A DNA stretch of 64,000 bases from BOG-994 sp049514215 (GTDB lineage Bacteria > Pseudomonadota > Gammaproteobacteria > Burkholderiales > Burkholderiaceae_D): positions 1 through 64,000 of the forward strand of contig JBEKVI010000015.1 of assembly GCA_049514215.1 (NCBI GenBank), written 5' to 3'. Positions 34,802-43,532 of the stretch are shown here, piece by piece (the first letter of the stretch is position 1; the number at the start of each line of letters is the position of its first letter). Made by a program: the position numbers and the translations under genes. Below the pieces are notes generated by a model. It searched no databases, was not told the origin of the DNA, and saw only the letters and a list, made by a program, of their open reading frames with translations.

Positions 34802-35218
34802 CTAAGGACTCGCGCGCGTGCTGTCCTCGCGCCGTCGAGCGTGCAAATTGACCGTCTTTAGCAGGCTGTCCTTGGTGAACGGCTTGGTCAGATACTCATC
34901 CGACCCCACCATTCTTCCCCTGGCGCGGTCGAACAGTCCGTCTTTGCTCGAGAGCATGACGACGGGCGTTTCGTGGAAACGAGGACTCTTCTTGATGAGC
35001 GCGCAGGTCTGGTAGCCATCCAGGCGCGGCATCAGGATGTCGCAAAAAATGAGGTCCGGCTGATGGTCGTTGATCTTGGCCAAGGCATCGAAACCGTCTT
35101 CGGCCAAAATCACATGACAACCTGCCTGTACCAAGAAAATCTCGGCGCTGCGTCGAATGGTGCTACTGTCATCGATCACCATGACCTTCAGCCCGGCTAT
35201 ATCGGGGTTTGCTGCCAT
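34802..35218 (-). CDS. pilG: Single-domain response regulator PilG
   Basis: A CheY-like receiver of 138 residues with D16/D17, phospho-acceptor D60 (FCDILMPRLDG) and a conserved Lys in YLTKPFTKD. First gene of the Pil-Chp operon; in Pseudomonas PilG promotes pilus extension and cAMP signalling. GAGGG lies 5 bases before the ATG. A candidate promoter is about 110 bases upstream. The PilG-then-PilH assignment rests on gene order and on the longer N-terminus typical of PilG. Confidence 0.93.
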   Translation of the reverse strand: MAANPDIAGLKVMVIDDSSTIRRSAEIFLVQAGCHVILAEDGFDALAKINDHQPDLIFCDILMPRLDGYQTCALIKKSPRFHETPVVMLSSKDGLFDRARGRMVGSDEYLTKPFTKDSLLKTVNLHARRREDSTRASP

Positions 35219-35332
35219 CAGCCCTCAGTAAAAGTTGCCCTTGACCGCCCGCGACCCGCGCGACCTTACGGAAATGACTCGCCAGTGCTACGGGCAAATG
35301 GGGCCCTCGCCGGAGCTATACTGCTTCAATCG

Positions 35333-35360
35333 ATTGTAACGTGGACTTTCATCCACTCAA
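35333..35360 (-). promoter_or_regulatory. Putative promoter of the Pil-Chp operon
   Basis: Reading leftward, TTGAGT (35355-35360) and TACAAT (35333-35338) are separated by 16 bases, giving a leader of about 108 bases before pilG. It lies in the 197-base gap between rubA and pilG and would let the chemosensory operon be transcribed independently of rubredoxin. Confidence 0.5.
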
Positions 35361-35414
35361 AACAACGAAAACCCGCAGTAACTCTGTTGTGTCGCGACAA
35401 CAACGCTTCGCCGC

Positions 35415-35579
35415 TCAGACCTCGACCAACTCAAAGTCTTCTTTGCGAGCACCACATTCGGGACAGGTCCAATTGATCGGAACGTCCTCCCAGCGCGTGC
35501 CTGGAGGAATTCCTTCCTCGGGTGCTCCAGCCGCCTCATCGTAGATCCAACCGCAAATCAAGCACATCCAAGTTCTCAT
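35415..35579 (-). CDS. rubA: Rubredoxin
   Basis: A 54-residue iron protein whose single Fe is held by four cysteines in two CxxC loops: C6-L-I-C9 (WMCLICGWIYDEAAG) and C39-P-E-C42 (WTCPECGARKEDFELVEV). The whole fold is present, including the aromatic core Y13, W30 and F49. It carries electrons in the cytoplasm, for example to oxygenases or reductases; the partner is not indicated here. The start is ATG 35579. It sits divergently to thiD and upstream of pilG, an arrangement known from other betaproteobacteria. Confidence 0.95.
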   Translation of the reverse strand: MRTWMCLICGWIYDEAAGAPEEGIPPGTRWEDVPINWTCPECGARKEDFELVEV

Positions 35580-35722
35580 CGTAGGTTCGTTGCTCGTTCT
35601 AATTTAGGAAAATCGGGTCTCCCCCCGAGGGAGGGTAAAATCCGAGTTTACCGGTTTTTCCGCGTCCTTCTCCTTCCTTGCTGGGGTACTTCTCTTCGGC
35701 CCCGATTCGAGCCCAAGAGCTT

Positions 35723-36574
35723 ATGTCCAATATCACCCCTCCGGTTGTCATGATCTTTGCTGCCAGCGATCCCACGGGAGGGGCCGGCCTGCAGGCCGAT
35801 CTCATGACCGTCTCGAGCATGGGTTGCCATGGCCTCACCGTCGTCACGGGTCTGACGGTGCAAGACACGACCGGCGTTGATGACTTCATGGCGATCGACA
35901 GCGATTTCGTCAACGAGCAGGCGCGCGTGGTGCTCGAGGACATGCCGGTGGCGTCGTTCAAGATCGGCGTTCTGGGCAGTGTCGAGACCGTCGCCGTCGT
36001 TGCCGAGATCGTCTCTGACTACCCCGATGTGCCTTTGGTGCTCGACCCGGTCTTAACCAGCGGCCGCGGCGACCACTTCGCCGACGATGACGTCTTAAGC
36101 GCCATTCGCGATCTCCTCATTCCCCAGACCACGATCATCACGCCCAACAGCATCGAGGCCCGACGACTCGCAAGCCACGGCGAAGAAAGCGACGACGATG
36201 CGACCTCATTGAGCCTGGAGACGTGTGCTGCACGTCTGATCGAGTGGGGCAGCGAATTCGTCCTCATCACGGGCACACACGAAAACACGGCCGAGGTCAT
36301 CAACGTGCTCTATGGGGACAGCGGCGTCATGCGCAGCGACGCCTGGCAACGCCTCGTGGGCAGCTACCATGGCTCGGGCTGCACGCTCGCCTCGGCGCTC
36401 GCGGCGCTGTTGGCCAACGGGCTGGACATTCCCGAGGCGGCGCGCGAGGCCCAGGAATACACCTGGCAGGCGCTTGCCGCGGGTTTCCGTCCCGGGATGG
36501 GTCAATATCTGCCGGACCGCTTCTTTTGGGCGCGCGAACTGCAAGCCGCCAACGGAGCGCAAAGCGGTGGCTAG
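35723..36574 (+). CDS. thiD: Hydroxymethylpyrimidine/phosphomethylpyrimidine kinase
   Basis: Phosphorylates HMP and HMP-P in thiamine synthesis. 283 residues, ribokinase fold. FAASDPTGGAGLQADL binds HMP, VQDTTGV follows, VLDPVLTSGRG is mid-protein, and YHGSGCTLASALAALLANG is the C-terminal anion-hole/catalytic segment. Start ATG 35723 (MSNITPP); 15 in-frame upstream codons are possible but unlike the family. No TPP riboswitch signature was seen upstream. Its stop overlaps the thiE start by 8 bases. Confidence 0.94.
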   Translation: MSNITPPVVMIFAASDPTGGAGLQADLMTVSSMGCHGLTVVTGLTVQDTTGVDDFMAIDSDFVNEQARVVLEDMPVASFKIGVLGSVETVAVVAEIVSDYPDVPLVLDPVLTSGRGDHFADDDVLSAIRDLLIPQTTIITPNSIEARRLASHGEESDDDATSLSLETCAARLIEWGSEFVLITGTHENTAEVINVLYGDSGVMRSDAWQRLVGSYHGSGCTLASALAALLANGLDIPEAAREAQEYTWQALAAGFRPGMGQYLPDRFFWARELQAANGAQSGG

Positions 36575-37232
36575 AAGCGATGCGCAGATAAGCGGAAGAC
36601 GCGTTTCGGGGCTTTATGCGGTCACGCCTGATGAGGCCGATACCGCGCGGCTCGTGGGACTCGTCATCGCCGCCTTGGAAGGCGGAGTCCGCTGGATCCA
36701 GTATCGCAATAAATCGGCGTCCGTTTCTTTGCGCGGGGAACAGGCGCGCTCTTTGCGCGCTGCCTGCGAGCGCTACGGCGCCTCGCTCATCATCAACGAC
36801 CATGTTGGACTGGCACGCGAGATCAATGCCGCGGGCGCCCACATTGGGGCAACCGATGGCGATCTGGCTGCCGCGCGGGATGCGCTGGGCCGCTCGCGCA
36901 TCCTTGGGGTATCTTGCTATGCGAGCCTTCCCTTGGCGCACGCGGCCCTTGAGGCCGGCGCCGACTACGTTGCCTTCGGCAGCGTCTTTCCGTCGACGAC
37001 CAAGCCGCAGGCGCCGCGCGCGCCCCTGTGCCTTTTCGCGCAGGCACGCAAGGAAGGGATCGCAGCCTCCTTGGTTGGCATTGGCGGGATCACCCTGCAC
37101 AATGTAGGAGAACTCATCGGGGCCGGCGCCGACGCCGCCGCGGTCATTGCCGCGGTCTTCGACGATCCCACGGCTGCGGTCGTGCGCCAGCGTTCCGAAT
37201 CGTTCTTGCGTTCCTTCGCGCATCGAAGCTAA
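36567..37232 (+). CDS. thiE: Thiamine-phosphate synthase
   Basis: Couples HMP-PP with thiazole phosphate to give thiamine monophosphate. TIM-barrel protein of 221 residues with GLYAVTPDE, RWIQYRNK (the QxRxK pyrophosphate site), LIINDHVGLA, HIGATDGDL, GVSCYAS, DYVAFGSVFPSTTK and VGIGGIT. The GTG start at 36567 overlaps thiD by 8 bases; no later start keeps the N-terminal strand. Several positions (for example ATDGDL where GQxDL is usual) are slightly divergent but the active-site set is there. Confidence 0.91.
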   Translation: MARSDAQISGRRVSGLYAVTPDEADTARLVGLVIAALEGGVRWIQYRNKSASVSLRGEQARSLRAACERYGASLIINDHVGLAREINAAGAHIGATDGDLAAARDALGRSRILGVSCYASLPLAHAALEAGADYVAFGSVFPSTTKPQAPRAPLCLFAQARKEGIAASLVGIGGITLHNVGELIGAGADAAAVIAAVFDDPTAAVVRQRSESFLRSFAHRS

Positions 37233-37248
37233 CGTTTTCGGGCCTCCT

Positions 37249-38535
37249 ATGTCCTCTCGCAACGAACTCCTCTTCGAACGTGCCCAACGCACCACGCCAG
37301 GCGGTGTGAATTCCCCGGTGCGGGCTTTTCGCCAGGTCGGGGGCACGCCGCGCTTCATGGTCAGCGCCGAAGGTCCCTACCTCTGGGATGCCGATGGCCA
37401 ACGCTACGTCGACTACATCAATAGCTGGGGTCCGGCCATCCTCGGGCATGCCGATCCCCTCGTGGTCAAAGCCGTCCAGGACGCGGCAGTCAACGGCCTG
37501 TCGTTTGGCGCCCCCACGGAGGGCGAAATCGAGATGGCCGAGGAGATCTGCAAGCTCGTGCCGTCCATCGAGAAGGTGCGTCTGGTCAGTTCCGGAACCG
37601 AGGCCGCCATGAGTGCGATCCGGCTTGCGCGCGGCGCGACCGGCCGACCCAAGATCATCAAGTTCGACGGTTGCTACCACGGCCACGCCGACAGCCTTTT
37701 GGTCAAGGCCGGCTCGGGTCTTCTGACCTTCAATAATCCCAGTTCGGCCGGCGTTCCGCCCGAGATCACCCAACACACGGTCGTGGTCGACTACAACGAC
37801 TGCACGCAGCTCGAAGAGGCCTTCGCCCGTTATCCTTCCGAGATCGCCTGCGTCATCGTCGAGCCCATCGCCGGAAATATGAACCTCGTTCGCCCAACGA
37901 CCGAGTTCTTGCGCGCGCTCGAACTCCACTGCCAAAGGCATGGGGCGCTGTTGATCTTCGATGAGGTCATGTCGGGCTTTCGCGTGGCACAGGGTGGCGC
38001 CCAGGCGCTTTTTGCCATGAAGCCCGATCTGACCGTCCTAGGCAAGGTTATCGGCGGTGGGCTTCCCGTGGCCGCCTTTGGAGGCCGGGCCGACCTCATG
38101 AATCAACTATCCCCCTTGGGTCCGGTGTATCAAGCGGGGACCCTCTCGGGCAACCCGATTGCGGTCGCCGCCGGAATCACAACGCTAAGGGCAGTTCAGC
38201 TTCCCGGTTTCTACGAGCGCCTGACCGAGCAGACCACACAGCTGGTCAAAGGCCTCTCGGCCGCGGCTCAAAAGGCCGGCGTCGCATTTAGTGCCGACAG
38301 TGTCGGCGGCCTATTTGGATTTTATTTCGCAACCGAGATCCCGCAACGCCTTTCGGACGTGACTGCAAGCGACATCGAACGCTTCAAGCGCTTTTTTCAC
38401 AGCATGCTCGATGCCGGCGTGTATTTCGCGCCCTCCGCCTACGAGGCAGGATTTGTCTCGGCCGCCCACGATGGCGAAACGCTCAAACAGACCCTAAGCG
38501 CCGCCGAGAAGGCGTTTGCACGCCTTGTGGCGTGA
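37249..38535 (+). CDS. hemL: Glutamate-1-semialdehyde 2,1-aminomutase
   Basis: PLP enzyme that converts glutamate-1-semialdehyde to 5-aminolevulinate in the C5 haem pathway. 428 residues from ATG 37249 (MSSRNELLFERA). Features: PGGVNSPVRAF, SSGTEAAMSAIRLARG (PLP phosphate site), DGCYHGHAD, FDEVMSGFRV and the PLP lysine in LGKVIGGGLP. Situated 16 bases after thiE. A longer open frame upstream lies inside thiE and is discarded. Confidence 0.96.
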   Translation: MSSRNELLFERAQRTTPGGVNSPVRAFRQVGGTPRFMVSAEGPYLWDADGQRYVDYINSWGPAILGHADPLVVKAVQDAAVNGLSFGAPTEGEIEMAEEICKLVPSIEKVRLVSSGTEAAMSAIRLARGATGRPKIIKFDGCYHGHADSLLVKAGSGLLTFNNPSSAGVPPEITQHTVVVDYNDCTQLEEAFARYPSEIACVIVEPIAGNMNLVRPTTEFLRALELHCQRHGALLIFDEVMSGFRVAQGGAQALFAMKPDLTVLGKVIGGGLPVAAFGGRADLMNQLSPLGPVYQAGTLSGNPIAVAAGITTLRAVQLPGFYERLTEQTTQLVKGLSAAAQKAGVAFSADSVGGLFGFYFATEIPQRLSDVTASDIERFKRFFHSMLDAGVYFAPSAYEAGFVSAAHDGETLKQTLSAAEKAFARLVA

Positions 38536-39829
38536 CCGCCTCTGGGGCCTCGAACGCGGGCGCCTCTTCTGTGAAGACGCGAAGCGTCGCTCCATCGGCG
38601 CCTTGGGTGGATGCGTCGTAGGTCTTGTGGCTCTGGCGATAACGAGTGCCGCAGAAGAACCGTTTCCCAAGATCGAGTTACCCAATGAATCACTGACGGC
38701 GGCAAGTGTCGCGCTCATCGTCAATGACCGCGATCCCCAAAGCGTCGAGACCGCTCGCTATTACGCTCTGCGTCGCGGAATAGCGGCCGAGAACGTTCTT
38801 CATGTGGCCTTTAGGGCCGATGCCGACGAGCTCGACCCGGCTGAATTCGAACCCGTCAAAAGACAACTCGACCAAAGGTTGCCCCCTGGAATTCGGGCCT
38901 TGGCGCTGGCCTGGACCCGGCCCTACCGGGTGGGCTGCATGTCCGTTACGACCGCGTTTGCCGCAGGCTTCGATCGGAGCTACTGCGCCAAAGGCTGCGG
39001 CAAGACGCAGCGTTCGCGCTATTTCGATGGCGAACACACGACACTCGAGGGCGCGCCCCTTCGACCCGCGATGCTCCTTGCGGGCAAGACCTTGGCCGAA
39101 GTTCGCGACCTGATCGATCGCGGCGTGCGCTCGGACGAGACCTGGCCGCTCGGGACGGCCTATCTGCTCGACACCCCCGATAACACGAGAAATGTCCGGG
39201 CGCGCAACTTCGCGCGCGTTCAGGCGCTCCTTGCAGCCGACTACAGCGTCGCAATCATCCATGGCAGCGAGCTTGAGAATCGGGACGACGTCATGTTCTA
39301 TTTCACGGGGATGGAGCGCGTACAAGGCCTTGCCAGTCTGCGCTTTCGCGACGGCGCCATCGCGGACCATCTGACGTCCCTGGGCGGCATGCTCACCGAC
39401 AGCCCGCAGATGAGCAGCCTCGACTGGCTCGAAGCGGGCGCGACTGGCAGCTACGGCACCGTGACCGAGCCTTGTAACTACCCGGGGAAGTTTCCCGTAC
39501 CCGGTCTGGTGATGGCGCACTATCTGAGCGGTGACACCTTAATCGAGGCTTACTGGAAAAGTGTGGAGATGCCGGGGCAAGGGGTGTTCATCGGCGAACC
39601 CCTGGCACGCCCGTTCGGAGGAACGCATCTTTCCTGGTCCGGACCGGATCTGGTTCTTGCGACCCGCAGCCTGCCCCCGGGGGATTATCTGATCGAAGAA
39701 GCGAGCTGGCCGGGTGACCAGTTTCAGGATCGGGCGCGCGTGCGCGTCGTGCGCTTTGGACCGAGCGAAATTCGGATCGCCAATGCACGACCGTCCCACG
39801 TCTATCGGATCCTGCCCGCAGCACTCTAG
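38516..39829 (+). CDS. TIGR03790 family protein, probably exported, function unknown
   Basis: 437 residues with a hydrophobic segment after basic residues (RRSIGALGGCVVGLVALAITSAA) that looks like a signal peptide. The body matches my recollection of the TIGR03790 family: SVALIVNDRDPQSVETARYYALRRGI, a conserved RPYRVGCMSVTTAFAAG, SYCAKGCGKT, and a late LDWLEAGATGSYGTV. No catalytic motif is recognised. Only TTG or similar weak starts exist in the N-terminal part (38516 or 38525), so the overlap with hemL is uncertain. Confidence 0.75.
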   Translation: MHALWRDRLWGLERGRLFCEDAKRRSIGALGGCVVGLVALAITSAAEEPFPKIELPNESLTAASVALIVNDRDPQSVETARYYALRRGIAAENVLHVAFRADADELDPAEFEPVKRQLDQRLPPGIRALALAWTRPYRVGCMSVTTAFAAGFDRSYCAKGCGKTQRSRYFDGEHTTLEGAPLRPAMLLAGKTLAEVRDLIDRGVRSDETWPLGTAYLLDTPDNTRNVRARNFARVQALLAADYSVAIIHGSELENRDDVMFYFTGMERVQGLASLRFRDGAIADHLTSLGGMLTDSPQMSSLDWLEAGATGSYGTVTEPCNYPGKFPVPGLVMAHYLSGDTLIEAYWKSVEMPGQGVFIGEPLARPFGGTHLSWSGPDLVLATRSLPPGDYLIEEASWPGDQFQDRARVRVVRFGPSEIRIANARPSHVYRILPAAL

Positions 39830-40004
39830 CTCCCTCCTCGGGAGCCCGCTTCCGATGACTCCTTCGGCCCGCCGGCCTAGGGGACGAAGGCTCCTGGAAT
39901 CGACTATGATTGGTTCTGGTCACGGGCACGCGCATCTCGCAATATCGGGGCGCCCTCTTGATTTCCTGATCCGCCTTTTCCCCTCCGCCGATTTCATCGC
40001 ACCC

Positions 40005-41117
40005 ATGAGTTCCCCCCCTGACCTCGCCCGCCCCGTCCCCAAAGTGGCCCTCATCACTGGCATCACAGGTCAGGACGGCTCCTACCTCGCCGCGTTTCTG
40101 CTTCAAAAGGGTTACGTCGTGCATGGCATCAAACGCCCGACGTCTCTCTTTAACACCGCCCGTATCGACCATCTCTATCAGGATCCGCACGAGGAAAACC
40201 GGCGCTTTATCCTGCACTATGGGGACCTGACCGATTCGACGAGCTTGATTCGCATCATCGAGCAGGTGCAGCCCGACGAGATCTACAATCTGGCCGCGCA
40301 AAGTCACGTCGCGGTCTCCTTCGAGGAACCCGAGTACACCGGCAATGCCGACGGCCTGGGGACTTTGCGCCTGCTCGAGGCCATCCGGATGCTGGGCCTG
40401 ACGCGCAAGACGCGTTTCTATCAGGCTTCCACCTCGGAACTCTATGGGTTAGTGCAGGAGACACCCCAGAAGGAGACGACCCCGTTTTATCCGCGCTCTC
40501 CGTACGCGGCAGCCAAGCTCTACGCCTACTGGATGGTCGTGAACTACCGGGAGGCCTACGGGCTTTACGCCTGCAACGGAATCCTCTTTAACCACGAATC
40601 CCCGGTTCGGGGAGAGACTTTTGTGACGCGCAAGGTCACGCGCGCCTTGGCGCGCATCAAGCTCGGCCTTGAGAGCTGTCTCTACCTGGGCAACCTCGAT
40701 GCGCTGCGCGACTGGGGCCATGCGCGCGACTACATCGAGGCGCAATGGCTCATGCTGCAGCAGGACCATGCCGAAGACTTCGTCATCGCCACGGGCAAGC
40801 AGTACTCGGTACGCGATTTCGTGAATTGCGCGGCCCATGAATTGGGGATGGAGCTCGCCTGGCAAGGAGAGGGAGCCCACTGCCATGCGCTCTGGGGCCA
40901 ACAGAAGGTGGTCGCCGTCGATCCGCACTATTTTCGGCCGACCGAGGTTGCAAGTCTCCTGGGCGACTCCAGCAAGGCCCGGGCCAAACTGGGCTGGACG
41001 CCCAAGACCAGCTTCATCGAACTGGTCAAGGAAATGGCCGCCCACGACCTGGCGCAGGCCCAGCGCGAAGCCTTGATCGTGGCGCACGGCTTTCCGGCAA
41101 CGCGCAGCCATGAGTGA
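40005..41117 (+). CDS. gmd: GDP-mannose 4,6-dehydratase
   Basis: First step from GDP-mannose to GDP-L-fucose (or GDP-rhamnose). 370 residues from ATG 40005, where the family N-terminus begins; the frame is open further upstream but unlike the family. NADP loop ITGITGQDGSYLAAFLL, the GIKRPTSLFNTARIDHLY segment, STSELYG, the YAAAKLYAYW catalytic Tyr/Lys, NHESPVRGETFVTRKV and WGHARDYIEA all fit Gmd. It overlaps fcl by 8 bases. Confidence 0.96.
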   Translation: MSSPPDLARPVPKVALITGITGQDGSYLAAFLLQKGYVVHGIKRPTSLFNTARIDHLYQDPHEENRRFILHYGDLTDSTSLIRIIEQVQPDEIYNLAAQSHVAVSFEEPEYTGNADGLGTLRLLEAIRMLGLTRKTRFYQASTSELYGLVQETPQKETTPFYPRSPYAAAKLYAYWMVVNYREAYGLYACNGILFNHESPVRGETFVTRKVTRALARIKLGLESCLYLGNLDALRDWGHARDYIEAQWLMLQQDHAEDFVIATGKQYSVRDFVNCAAHELGMELAWQGEGAHCHALWGQQKVVAVDPHYFRPTEVASLLGDSSKARAKLGWTPKTSFIELVKEMAAHDLAQAQREALIVAHGFPATRSHE

Positions 41118-42069
41118 AGTGGCGCGCCTGACCGGTCCGATCTACGTCGCAGGGCATCGTGGGCTTGCGGGTTCGGCCATTCTCGAGGAGTTAAAGCGGC
41201 GAGGCTATCGCGATCTTGTGACGGCTTCGCACGCGGATCTGGATTTGACCGACGCCGCGCGCGTCGACGCTTTTTTTGCAAGCGCTAAGCCTTGCAGCGT
41301 CTTTCTGGCGGCTGCGCGCGTGGGCGGAATTCTGGCCAACAGCACCTATCCGGCGGAGTTCATCACGGAAAACCTGGCGATCCAGTCCAACGTCATCCAG
41401 GCGGCGCACCGCCATGGCGTTCGCAAACTCCTCTTTCTGGGCTCCAGCTGCATCTATCCCCGCGACGCACCCCAACCCATGCACGAGGAATATCTTCTGA
41501 CCGGTCCGATCGAGCCCACCAACGAGGCCTACGCGATCGCCAAGATCGCCGGCATCAAGATGTGTGCGGCGTACAACCGCCAGTACCAGACCGACTATTT
41601 GTGCGTGATGCCAACCAATCTCTACGGTAAAGGCGACACCTACGATTTGCAGAACTCCCATGTCCTGCCCGCACTCGTGCGCAAGGCGCACGAGGCCAAG
41701 ATGCGTGGCGCGGCCGAACTGGTGGTGTGGGGGACGGGGACGCCGCGCCGCGAGTTCATGCATGCCGACGATCTGGGCCGGGCCAGCGTCTATCTCATGG
41801 AGCACTGCAGCGCGCGCGAACTGGGAGAGTTCGTCAACGTCGGAACCGGCAGCGACGTCGCTATTGCCGAACTCGCCGAACTCATCTGTCGCATCGTCGG
41901 ATTTGCCGGGCACCTGCGCTTCGATACCACCAAGCCCGACGGCAGCCCGCGCAAACTTCTCGACGTCTCCCGTCTGAAGGCGCTCGGATGGACGGCCTCG
42001 ATCGGGCTTAAGGAGGGCATTCGCGACGCCTATGCCGACTTCCTTGAACGCGTTGCCAAGAACACCTGA
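41110..42069 (+). CDS. fcl: GDP-L-fucose synthase
   Basis: Epimerase-reductase converting GDP-4-keto-6-deoxymannose to GDP-L-fucose with NADPH. 319 residues: VAGHRGLAGSAI, AARVGGILAN, GSSCIYPRDAPQPM with the catalytic Ser and Cys region, YAIAKIAGIKMC (YxxxK), TNLYGKGD and REFMHADDLG. It overlaps gmd by 8 bases and faces manC with a 20-base gap. A complete GDP-fucose supply is therefore encoded here, given mannose-1-phosphate. Confidence 0.95.
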   Translation: MSEVARLTGPIYVAGHRGLAGSAILEELKRRGYRDLVTASHADLDLTDAARVDAFFASAKPCSVFLAAARVGGILANSTYPAEFITENLAIQSNVIQAAHRHGVRKLLFLGSSCIYPRDAPQPMHEEYLLTGPIEPTNEAYAIAKIAGIKMCAAYNRQYQTDYLCVMPTNLYGKGDTYDLQNSHVLPALVRKAHEAKMRGAAELVVWGTGTPRREFMHADDLGRASVYLMEHCSARELGEFVNVGTGSDVAIAELAELICRIVGFAGHLRFDTTKPDGSPRKLLDVSRLKALGWTASIGLKEGIRDAYADFLERVAKNT

Positions 42070-42089
42070 TCGGGAATCGGGTTCAGTCT

Positions 42090-43532
42090 CTAGGCCCGTC
42101 CGTAGCTGTCCTCGAAGCGAACGATGTCGTCTTCGCCCAGGTAAGAGCCGGACTGCACTTCGATCATCTCCAGATCGACTTTTCCTGGATTCTCCAGTCG
42201 ATGCAGCGTTCCAATCGGAATATAGGTCGACTGGTTTTCCGACAGGAGGAATTGTTCCTCCCCGCGCGTGACCCGCGCCGTGCCGCTGACCACGATCCAG
42301 TGTTCGGCCCGATGATGATGCATCTGGAGCGAAAGCTGGGCTCCCGGGTTGACCACGATGCGCTTGACCTGGAAGCGCCCGCCCGCATCGATGCTGTCAT
42401 AGTAGCCCCAGGGGCGATAGATTTTGCGGTGTGCATCCGACTCGCTGCGGCCTAACGTCTTCAGACGGGCCACGACTTCCTTGACTTCCTGAATGCGGTC
42501 CTGGTGCGCGACCAGAACCGCATCCGGAGTCTCGACGACGATCACGCGATCAAGCCCGATGGCCGCAACAAGCCGATCCTCCGAGCGAATGAGACTGTCC
42601 CGATTGCCGATGGCAATCACGTCGCCTTCGATGACATTGCCCTCGGCATCGGGGGTGCCCACCGCATGCAGCGCCTTCCAGGAACCCACGTCGGTCCAGC
42701 CGGCGGCCAGAGGCACGACCGTGGTTTCGTTGTGATCCGTCGCACGCTCCATGACGGCGTAGTCGATCGAATCGCTCGGACAGGCCAGGAAATCATCGCG
42801 GTCCAAGCGCAAAAAATCGGCATCGCGCACCGCCTTGGCCACGGCCGTCTTGCACGCCTTCAGAATGTCGGGTCGATGGCGGCCGATCTGGGCCAGCCAG
42901 ACTTCGGCGCGCATGACGAAGATTCCGCTGTTCCAGAGGTAGCGGCCCGACTCGACATAGGTTTGCGCGGTGGCCAGGTCAGGTTTCTCGACGAAGCGCG
43001 TGACCTGCAGCGCCGCTGTCTCGGGGCCGAGCACGGCGCCCGTCTCGATGTAGCCGTAGCCGGTTTCCGGGGCATCGGGCCGGATGCCAAAGGTCACGAT
43101 GCGATCGCCGCTGGCTTCGCGGACGGCCTCCGACATCGCGCGCCGAAAGGCGGTCTCATCGAGAATCATGTGGTCTGCCGGCATGACGGCGAGGACGGGA
43201 TCCTCGCCTTCGGCCACCGCCACGAGTGCTGCCGCTGTTAAGGCCGGCGCCGTATTGCGCCCTGCAGGCTCAAGCAGGATCGCCGCCGGCCTAATGCCGA
43301 CCTGCCGCAACTGCTCGGCCGTCACGAACCGGTACTGCTCGTTGGCAACGACGAGCGGTGCCAAAAGCGCATGCGCGTCGGAAAGCCCCGGACCGGCCAA
43401 GCGTTTCGCCGTGGCCTGCAACATCGTCGTCTTCCCGCTCAGGGCCAAAAGCTGCTTGGGCGACTGCTCACGGGAGAGCGGCCATAAGCGGGTGCCGGAG
43501 CCACCGCACAGAATTACGGGTTGAATATTCAT
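42090..43532 (-). CDS. manC: Mannose-1-phosphate guanylyltransferase / mannose-6-phosphate isomerase
   Basis: A type II bifunctional enzyme of 480 residues providing GDP-mannose. The N-terminal nucleotidyltransferase domain has LCGGSGTRLWPLSRE and SPKQ, and FVEKPD near residue 175. The C-terminal cupin domain has RPWGYYDSID, QLSLQMHHHRAEHW and YIPIGTLHRLENPG, the metal-binding isomerase motifs. ATG 43532 (MNIQPVILCG) is chosen; upstream codons are not family sequence. It converges with fcl and shares substrate flow with gmd. Confidence 0.95.
   Translation of the reverse strand: MNIQPVILCGGSGTRLWPLSREQSPKQLLALSGKTTMLQATAKRLAGPGLSDAHALLAPLVVANEQYRFVTAEQLRQVGIRPAAILLEPAGRNTAPALTAAALVAVAEGEDPVLAVMPADHMILDETAFRRAMSEAVREASGDRIVTFGIRPDAPETGYGYIETGAVLGPETAALQVTRFVEKPDLATAQTYVESGRYLWNSGIFVMRAEVWLAQIGRHRPDILKACKTAVAKAVRDADFLRLDRDDFLACPSDSIDYAVMERATDHNETTVVPLAAGWTDVGSWKALHAVGTPDAEGNVIEGDVIAIGNRDSLIRSEDRLVAAIGLDRVIVVETPDAVLVAHQDRIQEVKEVVARLKTLGRSESDAHRKIYRPWGYYDSIDAGGRFQVKRIVVNPGAQLSLQMHHHRAEHWIVVSGTARVTRGEEQFLLSENQSTYIPIGTLHRLENPGKVDLEMIEVQSGSYLGEDDIVRFEDSYGRA

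Noticed and set aside
35580..35722. Possible TPP riboswitch ahead of thiD
   Set aside because: The conserved CTGAGA and the later thi-box elements are not present in this short gap.
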